DNA of 5,977 nucleotides from an uncultured Bacilli bacterium (GTDB lineage Bacteria; Bacillota_I; Bacilli_A; RF39; UBA660): assembly GCA_947629115.1 (NCBI GenBank), contig CANRCL010000070.1, forward strand, positions 1 to 5,977, written 5' to 3'. Made by a program: the position numbers and the translations under genes. Under the pieces are notes generated by a model, which was given only the letters and a program-made list of their open reading frames with translations, had not been told where the DNA came from and did no database searches. Positions 1 to 4,511 of the stretch are shown here, one piece after another; within the stretch, counting starts at the first letter, position 1, and every line of letters begins with the position of its first letter.

Positions 1-14
1 GAAAAATTCCATAT

Positions 15-40
15 AAAAATGCAGGTTTTCCTACATTTTT
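15..40 (+). terminator. Hairpin terminator of an upstream gene (largely bidirectional)
   Basis: An 11-bp stem with one mismatch (AAAAATGCAGG at 15-25 against CCTACATTTTT at 30-40; C22 opposes A33) encloses a TTTT loop and is followed by ATTTTA. The A-tract and T-tract are part of the stem, so it could terminate transcription from either side. A TAA at 14-16 in one frame touches the base of the stem and may be the stop of a gene outside the window, but four codons are too few to claim it. The arm differs at one base from the terminator arm at 768-778, which suggests a recurring terminator form in this genome. Confidence 0.6.
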
Positions 41-68
41 ATTTTAGTTCTTTCTTATCGACTGTGAA

Positions 69-116
69 TTGTAACAAATATTGTCATTTTATGATATAAT
101 TTAATTAGTAGGTGAG
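69..116 (+). promoter_or_regulatory. Promoter and RBS of the SH3-domain gene
   Basis: A perfect TATAAT -10 box lies at 95-100 with an extended TG at 92-93 (TGATATAAT). No good -35 sits at the standard distance: TAACAA at 72-77 has 17-bp spacing but is weak, and TTGTAA at 69-74 gives a 20-bp spacer, so the extended -10 probably carries recognition. Transcription should start near A107. The ribosome-binding site AGGTGAG is at 110-116, close to the ATG at 119. The predicted leader is about 12 nt. The same layout recurs before obg and ruvA. Confidence 0.65.
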
Positions 117-118
117 TT

Positions 119-745
119 ATGAAGAAGTTTGGGTTATGTCTTTTATTATTATTAATTATTGGTGGCGGTGTTGGAGGCTACTTCTATATTAAAGATATGC
201 ATGAAAAAGATAGAATAGAAGAAATAAAAAAGGGATGGTATATTGAAATAACTTATAAAGAGCCCATAAATGTTCGAGAAAGCACAGATACACAAAGTAA
301 ATCATTAGGTCAAGTTAATAAAGGCGAAGTTTATAAAGTTTTAGAAATAGATACTTCTAAAAAAACTTTCTATTGGTATAAAATTGATTTTGATGGTAAA
401 GAGGGTTGGGTAGCATCAGGTAAAAAGATTCATTGGGTAAAAGATGTAAATAATCCTAATGATATTGCTGTTCCAGAAATTAAATTTGATTCTGATGATT
501 ACTATGTTAATAGTATTAGAGATATAAATTATCGACATTTAGAAATTATTGAAGATACTGAAAATTATGAAATAACTCACAAAATTTATCACGAAGTTAA
601 ACCCGAAGAGAATATTGACCAATACTGGATTTTATATACAATAGTTGATGGAGCCGGTAAAAGTTCTTCCAAAACACAAAGAATTATTTTTGCTGAAAAG
701 CCTGATGAAAGTTTAGTTGAAGATTTTTCTAATTATAAAAGATAA
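119..745 (+). CDS. Membrane-anchored SH3-like / Ig-like domain protein, function unknown
   Basis: 208 aa. Residues 1-3 (MKK) precede one hydrophobic segment (about 5-24) containing a GGGVGG run, which looks like an uncleaved signal anchor. C7 is too close to the N terminus and in the wrong context for a lipobox. Residues about 41-100 form a bacterial SH3-like (SH3b/SH3_3) domain, shown by INVRES at 50-55, spaced glycines, WYKI at 86-89 and a closing GWVAS at 96-100. Residues about 115-192 resemble an Ig/cadherin-like fold, with the ending TIVDGAGKSSSKTQ typical of bacterial Ig-like repeats. No catalytic domain such as an amidase or peptidase is attached. In Gram-positives SH3b domains often bind cell wall, so an extracytoplasmic wall-facing or sensory role is inferred, not shown. 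The ATG at 119 is chosen for the AGGTGAG just upstream and the hydrophobic N terminus. Monocistronic: own promoter, own terminator. Codons 2 and 3 are both AAG, read by the adjacent tRNA-Lys(CTT), though this may be coincidence. Confidence 0.85.
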   Translation: MKKFGLCLLLLLIIGGGVGGYFYIKDMHEKDRIEEIKKGWYIEITYKEPINVRESTDTQSKSLGQVNKGEVYKVLEIDTSKKTFYWYKIDFDGKEGWVASGKKIHWVKDVNNPNDIAVPEIKFDSDDYYVNSIRDINYRHLEIIEDTENYEITHKIYHEVKPEENIDQYWILYTIVDGAGKSSSKTQRIIFAEKPDESLVEDFSNYKR

Positions 746-748
746 AAT

Positions 749-766
749 ACTAATTAAGAGTCAGTT
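749..766. repeat. Inverted copy of the tRNA-Lys anticodon arm in a 3' UTR
   Basis: ACTAATTAAGAGTCAGTT at 749-766 is the reverse complement of tRNA positions 863-880 at 17 of 18 bases, with 14 contiguous matches (753-766 against 863-876). The matched part of the tRNA is the whole anticodon stem-loop with its CTT anticodon. The copy sits in the 22-nt gap between the SH3 gene's stop codon and the base of its terminator, ending 1 nt before the stem. An RNA carrying it could pair with the anticodon loop of tRNA-Lys. Nothing else of the tRNA (D arm, T arm, acceptor) is repeated here. Function is unknown; chance cannot be fully excluded. Confidence 0.7.
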
Positions 767-767
767 T

Positions 768-798
768 AAAAATGCAAGAGATAAACTTGCATTTTTTT
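768..798 (+). terminator. Rho-independent terminator of the SH3-domain gene
   Basis: A perfect 11-bp stem (AAAAATGCAAG at 768-778 with CTTGCATTTTT at 786-796) has a 7-nt loop and ends in a run of seven T (792-798), 22 nt after the SH3 gene's stop. Because the T-run is partly inside the stem, the reverse strand also presents a stem ending in five T, so it may stop antisense transcription that has crossed the tRNA gene. Its 3' arm overlaps the likely -35 box of the tRNA promoter. Confidence 0.85.
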
Positions 799-815
799 AA
801 AGTCTACGTTATAAT
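787..815 (+). promoter_or_regulatory. Promoter of the tRNA-Lys gene
   Basis: TTGCAT at 787-792 and TATAAT at 810-815 are separated by exactly 17 bp, the best-spaced sigma70/sigmaA-type promoter in the window. The predicted start is near 822, leaving a 5' leader of about 16 nt for RNase P removal before the mature tRNA at 838. The -35 box lies inside the 3' arm of the preceding gene's terminator. Confidence 0.7.
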
Positions 816-837
816 TGTTATTGTTCAATATTTAGAT

Positions 838-913
838 GTCTCCTTAGCTCAGTTGGTAGAGCAACTGACTCTTAATCAGTGGGTCTAGGGTTCGAATCCC
901 TAAGGGGACACCA
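838..913 (+). tRNA. tRNA-Lys, anticodon CTT
   Basis: The 76 nt fold as a full cloverleaf: acceptor GTCTCCT (838-844) with AGGGGAC (903-909), one T841·G906 wobble; D stem GCTC/GAGC (847-850, 859-862) around AGTTGGTA; anticodon stem ACTGA/TCAGT (864-868, 876-880) with loop CTCTTAA; variable loop 881-885; T stem TAGGG/CCCTA (886-890, 898-902) with loop TTCGAAT; discriminator A910; encoded CCA at 911-913. The anticodon at 871-873 is CTT, reading the Lys codon AAG only. In an AT-rich genome a second tRNA-Lys(TTT) for AAA is expected elsewhere. Own promoter upstream and terminator downstream, so it is a single-tRNA unit. Confidence 0.97.
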
Positions 914-924
914 TTTTTAAAAGT

Positions 925-950
925 AAGCACTCATTTTTGAGTGTTTTTTT
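925..950 (+). terminator. Terminator of the tRNA-Lys gene
   Basis: AAGCACTC (925-932) pairs with GAGTGTTT (939-946), including one G·U pair, around an ATTTTT loop. A T-run at 944-950 follows, 12 nt after the tRNA CCA. The hairpin overlaps the last codons and the TGA stop (933-931, minus strand) of the convergent PepSY gene. On the minus strand the hairpin is followed only by CTTACTTTT, so it is a weaker terminator in that direction. Confidence 0.8.
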
Positions 951-1452
951 CATTTATTTTGGCTACCGAAATAATTTCACCAATAAAAGCGTTTATTTTA
1001 TATTCATATCTTACATCATTGTAATTAAATATTGTTTCATAATAAGGAATATCATCCATAATTAAATCATTACTAATAATAACGGCCTTTTCTTTTTCAA
1101 TATTAGCGTGTTTCATAGCAATATCTATAATTTCATTTTCATCAATATAATATATTTCATTAGTTATTTTTTCTTTATTTTTATTTATAATATGTCCATT
1201 TGTTGCATTAATTTGATAGAAATAAGTATATTCTTCATCATTAAAATCGACATTATAAATTTGTTTTTTATCTTGATTAGTAAGTTCCAGATGACTAAAA
1301 TAAAACTCTTCTTTATTCCTTTTTACATCATCTAATATAATTTCAATGACTTCATTTTCAGAAATAATTTCTTTTTTAGATACAAAATTAATGAATACTC
1401 CGATAAATACAAGAGTTAATATAATAAAAATTCCATAAAATATCTTTTTCAT
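931..1452 (-). CDS. Membrane-anchored protein with two PepSY-like repeats
   Basis: 173 aa. A hydrophobic segment at residues 5-24 after MKK indicates an N-terminal membrane anchor with the rest outside the cytoplasm; no lipobox cysteine is seen. Two PepSY-like repeats follow, about 32-90 and 105-164. Each starts with an ENE(V/I)I helix and ends with a strand pair carrying the PepSY signature: YFYQINATNGHII in the first, YEYKINAFIGEIIS in the second. PepSY domains occur in propeptides and in small secreted proteins of Gram-positives and have been proposed to inhibit proteases; no protease gene is adjacent, so the target is unknown. The start ATG (1452-1450) directly precedes the lysine-plus-hydrophobic N terminus but has no recognisable Shine-Dalgarno, unlike every plus-strand gene here. 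The TGA stop lies inside the tRNA terminator hairpin. Reading on through TGA would enter antisense tRNA sequence, supporting TGA as a real stop. Confidence 0.85.
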   Translation of the reverse strand: MKKIFYGIFIILTLVFIGVFINFVSKKEIISENEVIEIILDDVKRNKEEFYFSHLELTNQDKKQIYNVDFNDEEYTYFYQINATNGHIINKNKEKITNEIYYIDENEIIDIAMKHANIEKEKAVIISNDLIMDDIPYYETIFNYNDVRYEYKINAFIGEIISVAKINEKNTQK

Positions 1453-1458
1453 ATTTTT

Positions 1459-1485
1459 ATCTTATCACAAATTTAATAAAAGCAA
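1459..1485 (-). promoter_or_regulatory. Possible promoter of the PepSY gene, perhaps leaderless
   Basis: On the minus strand an extended -10-like TGATAAGAT runs from 1467 to 1459. TTGCTT (1485-1480) could be a -35, but the spacer is only 15 bp. A start 7 nt after the -10 would fall on 1452, the A of the ATG, giving a leaderless mRNA; this fits the missing Shine-Dalgarno. Other AT-rich boxes further upstream are equally possible. Confidence 0.3.
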
Positions 1486-1495
1486 TATAGAAAAA

Positions 1496-1527
1496 GTGAA
1501 AATTATGATATAATTTTGATTAGGTGA
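1496..1527 (+). promoter_or_regulatory. Promoter and RBS of obg
   Basis: TATAAT at 1509-1514 is preceded by an extended TG (1506-1507), again giving TGATATAAT as in the promoter of the SH3 gene. No standard-distance -35 is evident. The RBS AGGTGA at 1522-1527 begins 8 nt after the -10 box, so the transcript should start at or just before it. The ATG at 1534 lies 6 nt after the RBS. The 81-bp divergent gap to the PepSY gene holds both promoters. Confidence 0.7.
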
Positions 1528-1533
1528 TTTGCT

Positions 1534-2808
1534 ATGTTTGTCGATGAAATAACTTTAAAAGTAATTGCTGGAACTGGTGGCGATGGTTGTACATCATTTA
1601 GAAGAGAAAAATTTGTCCCAATGGGTGGTCCTGATGGTGGTAATGGTGGTAAAGGCGCTGATATAATATTTACTGTTGACCCAGGATTAAAAACTTTAAT
1701 TGATTTACGTTATCTAAAAACAATTAAGGGTGAAAGAGGAGTAAATGGTAAGGGTTCAAATAAATATGGCTCTAGTGCAGAAGATATTATTATCAAAGTT
1801 CCTTTAGGTACTACAATTACTGATTTAGACACTAATCTTATTTTAGCCGATTTAGTAAATGTTAATGATAAAGTAGTTGTTGCTAAAGGAGGAAGAGGAG
1901 GTAAAGGAAATAAAGCCTTTGCTACTCATGATAATCCGGCTCCTAAATTTAGTGAGAAAGGCGAACCTGGCGAAATTCGTTTAATTAAATGTGAACTTAA
2001 AATGCTTGCTGATGTAGGATTAGTTGGTCTTCCATCAGTAGGTAAAAGTACTTTAATTAGTCAAATAAGTAATAGTAAACCTAAAATTGCGGCATATCAT
2101 TTTACTACACTAACTCCAAATCTAGGAGTTGTAAAATTAAAAAATCAAAAAACTTTTGTAATGGCCGATTTACCTGGAATTATTGAGGGAGCCAGTGAGG
2201 GTGTTGGTTTAGGAGATAAATTTTTAAAACACGCTATTAGAACTAAAATAATATGTCATATTATTGATATGAGTGGCAGTGAGGGACGTAATCCTATTGA
2301 TGATTATGAAACTATTCGTCAAGAATTAGATAATTATAGTTCTAAATTAAGTCAAAAATATGAAATAATTGTAGCCAATAAAATGGATTTAGATAATGCT
2401 CAAGAGAATTTAAAAGCCTTTAAAGAAAAATACCCAGATAAAACTATATATCCCATTAGTGCTATGAATAATGAGGGAATTGATGAGTTAATTACTTTTA
2501 TTGCTGATAAACTTGAAGAACTCGCTAATAATGAAGTTTATAATGATACAGAATTTGAAAGCCATTTAATTTTTAAATTTCAAAATGAAAAACCATACAC
2601 AATTACAAAAGATAACGATGTTTGGGTAATTAAAGGAGATGAAATTGAAAAATTATTTAATATGACTAAATTTAATGAAGATGAAGCCGTATTAAGATTT
2701 GCTCGTAAATTAAAAGGTATGGGAGTAGAAGAAGAATTAGAAAAATTAGGGGCTAAAAGAGGCGATGAAGTCCAAATATTAGATTATATCTTTGAATTTA
2801 AGGAATAG
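1534..2808 (+). CDS. obg: GTPase Obg (ObgE/CgtA)
   Basis: 424 aa, the usual length for the long three-domain form. Obg is an essential, ribosome-associated GTPase involved in 50S maturation and stress signalling. Residues about 1-158 form the glycine-rich Obg fold (GGDGCTSFRREKFVP at 15-29, then the GGPDGGNGGKG stretch). The G domain shows G1 GLPSVGKST (165-173), G2 around the Thr pair in YHFTTLTPN (188-196), G3 DLPGIIEGA (212-220), G4 NKMD (282-285) and G5 SAM (309-311). The C-terminal OCT domain occupies about 340-424 and ends in an acidic tail, DYIFEFKE. All nucleotide-binding motifs are intact. The start follows AGGTGA at 1522-1527. The gene has its own promoter and a terminator that begins in its last codons, so it is separate from ruvAB, although in Bacillus-type genomes obg and ruvAB also lie in the same general region. 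The rplU/rpmA genes often found before obg are absent; the tRNA and PepSY genes stand there instead. Confidence 0.98.
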   Translation: MFVDEITLKVIAGTGGDGCTSFRREKFVPMGGPDGGNGGKGADIIFTVDPGLKTLIDLRYLKTIKGERGVNGKGSNKYGSSAEDIIIKVPLGTTITDLDTNLILADLVNVNDKVVVAKGGRGGKGNKAFATHDNPAPKFSEKGEPGEIRLIKCELKMLADVGLVGLPSVGKSTLISQISNSKPKIAAYHFTTLTPNLGVVKLKNQKTFVMADLPGIIEGASEGVGLGDKFLKHAIRTKIICHIIDMSGSEGRNPIDDYETIRQELDNYSSKLSQKYEIIVANKMDLDNAQENLKAFKEKYPDKTIYPISAMNNEGIDELITFIADKLEELANNEVYNDTEFESHLIFKFQNEKPYTITKDNDVWVIKGDEIEKLFNMTKFNEDEAVLRFARKLKGMGVEEELEKLGAKRGDEVQILDYIFEFKE

Positions 2809-2824
2809 TTTAACTATTCTTTTT
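2800..2824 (+). terminator. Terminator of obg, containing its stop codon
   Basis: GAATAG (2803-2808) pairs with CTATTC (2814-2819) around TTTAA. AAG at 2800-2802 extends the stem against TTT at 2820-2822 (one G·U pair), and TTTTTG follows. The TAG stop is the last triplet of the 5' arm, so a terminating ribosome would cover part of the hairpin. The T-run is short and the stem AT-rich, so termination may be partial and allow read-through into ruvAB. Confidence 0.65.
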
Positions 2825-2864
2825 GTTTGAAATGAAAATAGAATTTAAAAAATTTTTTTGATTT

Positions 2865-2887
2865 AGAATAAAAATATTTTTTATTCT
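2865..2887. repeat. Perfect 10-bp inverted repeat before the ruvA promoter
   Basis: AGAATAAAAA (2865-2874) and TTTTTATTCT (2878-2887) are perfect reverse complements separated by TAT. The dyad covers the place where a -35 box would sit for the TATAAT at 2900-2905. There is no T-run after it, so it is a poor terminator; a DNA-binding site or simple AT-rich chance are the alternatives. An A6T7 tract at 2847-2859, of the type that bends DNA, lies just upstream. Confidence 0.45.
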
Positions 2888-2917
2888 TGAAATTTATTGT
2901 ATAATTTTTATAGGTGA
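2887..2917 (+). promoter_or_regulatory. Promoter and RBS of the ruvA-ruvB-folD-glyA cluster
   Basis: TATAAT at 2900-2905 is preceded directly by TTG (2897-2899, with A at 2896). TTGAAA at 2887-2892 resembles a -35 but is only 7 bp from the -10, too close for normal use. The RBS AGGTGA (2912-2917) starts 7 nt after the -10 and 5 nt before the ATG at 2923. The predicted leader is about 11-13 nt. It is the only clear promoter before the four-gene cluster. Confidence 0.65.
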
Positions 2918-2922
2918 TAATT

Positions 2923-3480
2923 ATGTATAGTTACTTTAATGGTAAAATCGATTATATTAATACTGATAGCATTGATATAGATGTTAATGGCGTTGGCTAT
3001 CACGTCTTTGTTCCTAATCCATTTAGTTATGAAGTGGGGAAAACTTACAAAGTCTATGTCTATAATCATATAAGAGAAGATGAATATTCTCTATATGGCT
3101 TTAAAAATTTAGAAGAAAAAGAATTATTTATGCGTTTTATTAATGTTAAAGGAATGGGTCCTAAAGTGGCTTCTGGTATATTTGCAACTGGGTCAATTAA
3201 AGGAATAGTTGATGCGATAAATAAAGAAAATATTTTATATTTAACTAAATTCCCTAAAATTGGTGAAAAATTGGCTCGCCAAATTGTTTTAGACTTAAAA
3301 GGTAAAGTTTATGCCGAAGCCAGTCTAGAAGAGGAAGATAATACTATGGATGAACTTATTAGTGTATTAGAAAATCTTGGCTATAAGAATACAGAAATTA
3401 AAAAAGTTATTCCATCGATAGATAGTTCTCTTTCTTTAGAAAATCAAGTAAAGGAAGCATTAAAGTTATTATTAAAGTAA
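2923..3480 (+). CDS. ruvA: Holliday junction branch migration protein RuvA
   Basis: 185 aa, slightly shorter than the typical 190-205. RuvA tetramers bind four-way DNA junctions and hold the RuvB motors. Domain I (OB fold) is residues 1-62 and includes the acidic-pin region RED at 51-53 before the conserved SLYGF (56-60). Domain II carries two helix-hairpin-helix motifs, VKGMGPKVA (75-83) and FPKIGEKLAR (110-119). An acidic linker, EEEDN (136-140), leads to the RuvB-binding domain III (142-185), which has LENLGY at 149-154. I start at the ATG 2923 (MYSYFNGKI), matching the family N terminus. An in-frame GTG at 2914 would add three residues, but it lies inside the AGGTGA ribosome-binding site and is very unlikely to be the start. 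First gene of the cluster; ruvB follows after 16 nt. No ruvC is visible, as expected if RecU resolves junctions, as in many Bacilli (inference). Confidence 0.97.
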   Translation: MYSYFNGKIDYINTDSIDIDVNGVGYHVFVPNPFSYEVGKTYKVYVYNHIREDEYSLYGFKNLEEKELFMRFINVKGMGPKVASGIFATGSIKGIVDAINKENILYLTKFPKIGEKLARQIVLDLKGKVYAEASLEEEDNTMDELISVLENLGYKNTEIKKVIPSIDSSLSLENQVKEALKLLLK

Positions 3481-3482
3481 TT

Positions 3483-3489
3483 AGGGAGG
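3483..3489 (+). promoter_or_regulatory. RBS of ruvB
   Basis: AGGGAGG lies 7 nt before the ATG at 3497, in the 16-nt gap after the ruvA stop. It pairs with the CCUCC core of the anti-Shine-Dalgarno and differs from the AGGTGA used by the promoter-proximal genes. Confidence 0.8.
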
Positions 3490-3496
3490 TTTTTAA

Positions 3497-4510
3497 ATGG
3501 ATAGAATTGTTAGTACCGAAGAATTAAATGAAGATATTTTTGACCAAAATATAAGACCTGATAATTTAGATGAATATGTTGGTCAAAATGAAATAAAAGA
3601 AAATTTAAGAGTTTTTATAAAGGCTGCAAAAATGCGTAATGAACCACTTGACCACGTGTTATTATATGGCCCTCCAGGATTAGGAAAGACAACGCTTGCT
3701 CATATAATTGCCAATGAATTAGGTTCAACTTTAAGAACGGCAAGTGGACCATCGATTGAAAAATCTGGCGATTTAGCCGCTATATTATCTAATTTAGAAC
3801 CAGGAGATGTTTTATTTATTGATGAAATCCATCGAATGCCATCTTATATAGAAGAAATTCTTTATCCGGCGATGGAAGATTTTGAAATTGATTTAGTTAT
3901 AGGGGGTAATGAGGGTAAAAGTAAAAGCATTAAGATAAATTTACCACCGTTTACTTTAGTCGGAGCCACTACTAGAGCCGGTGATTTGTCAAGTCCTTTA
4001 AGAGACCGTTTTGGTATCGTTTCTAAATTAGAGTATTATACTTTTGAAGAATTAAGAGACATCATTATTAGAAGTGGCCGAGTTTTTTCGATAAAAGTAG
4101 AAGAAGATGCCGCGATGGAACTAGCCAAAAGAAGTAGGAAAACACCCAGAGTTGCCAATCGTTTATTTAGAAGAGTAAGAGATTTTGCTTTAGTTGAGGG
4201 AACGGGCATAATTGATATGGAAATTACTAAAAAAGCCTTAAAAAGACTTCACGTTGATGATTCAGGTTTAGATAGTATTGATAGAGAATATTTAACTAGT
4301 TTAATTGAAAAGTTTAATGGCGGTCCAGTGGGAGTTGAAACAATATCGACAAGTATTGGTGAAGAAGTGACAACTGTTGAAGATGTAGTGGAACCTTACC
4401 TATTACAAGAGGGATTTATTAAAAGAACTACTAGAGGTAGAGTAGCCACTGAAAAGGCTTATAAAGCATTAGATATTCCCTATAATTTAGGATTATTTAA
4501 GGAGTTTTAA
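3497..4510 (+). CDS. ruvB: Holliday junction branch migration ATPase RuvB
   Basis: 337 aa, full length. The hexameric AAA+ motor pumps DNA through RuvA-bound junctions. Seen in order: the N-terminal [11 protein letters not shown] (20-30); Walker [10 protein letters not shown] (58-66); Walker B LFIDEIHR (106-113); sensor 1 GATTR (156-160) leading to SPLRDRFG (166-173) with the arginine-finger region; sensor 2 TPRVANRL (216-223); and the C-terminal winged helix (about 258-330) with the [10 protein letters not shown] start and RTTRGRVAT (310-318). All ATPase motifs are intact. Its last codons (KEF) are built from the AAGGAG ribosome-binding site of folD, and its stop is 1 nt before the folD start, so the two genes are probably translationally coupled. 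Confidence 0.98.
   Translation: MDRIVSTEELNEDIFDQNIRPDNLDEYVGQNEIKENLRVFIKAAKMRNEPLDHVLLYGPPGLGKTTLAHIIANELGSTLRTASGPSIEKSGDLAAILSNLEPGDVLFIDEIHRMPSYIEEILYPAMEDFEIDLVIGGNEGKSKSIKINLPPFTLVGATTRAGDLSSPLRDRFGIVSKLEYYTFEELRDIIIRSGRVFSIKVEEDAAMELAKRSRKTPRVANRLFRRVRDFALVEGTGIIDMEITKKALKRLHVDDSGLDSIDREYLTSLIEKFNGGPVGVETISTSIGEEVTTVEDVVEPYLLQEGFIKRTTRGRVATEKAYKALDIPYNLGLFKEF
4499..4504 (+). promoter_or_regulatory. RBS of folD inside the ruvB 3' end
   Basis: AAGGAG in the last codons of ruvB, 7 nt before the folD ATG at 4512. The junction AAGGAGTTTTAAAATG (4499-4514) contains RBS, TAA stop, a single A and the start codon. Confidence 0.85.
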
Positions 4511-4511
4511 A

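Noticed and set aside
1..16. Tail of an upstream plus-strand gene ending in TAA at 14-16
   Set aside because: Only four codons are visible; the frame cannot be supported from the window.
81..86. TTGTCA as the -35 of the SH3 gene promoter
   Set aside because: It is only 8 bp from the -10 box, too close for a sigma70-type -35; kept only as part of the recurring-spacing observation.
746..798. T-box riboswitch responding to tRNA-Lys
   Set aside because: The element is downstream of a gene, not in a leader; no T-box motif or stem I is present, and T-boxes pair with only a few anticodon bases, not 14.
838..913. Phage or genomic-island attachment site at the tRNA
   Set aside because: No direct repeat of the tRNA 3' half and no integrase in the window; the only copy is inverted and limited to the anticodon arm.
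931..933. TGA as a Trp codon (genetic code 4)
   Set aside because: Read-through would run into antisense tRNA sequence, the PepSY repeat is already complete, and Trp is encoded by TGG in the other genes.
1108..1335. 75-codon plus-strand open frame rich in Ile and Phe
   Set aside because: It lies wholly antisense within the PepSY gene, has no RBS, and its Ile/Phe/Tyr-rich content is what reverse-complemented AT-rich coding DNA yields.
1621..1660. GGT-rich repeat tract in obg as a possible microsatellite
   Set aside because: It encodes the conserved glycine-rich Obg-fold motif, so protein constraint explains it.
2914..2922. GTG start for ruvA three codons upstream
   Set aside because: The GTG is part of the AGGTGA ribosome-binding site, and the family N terminus begins at the ATG 2923.
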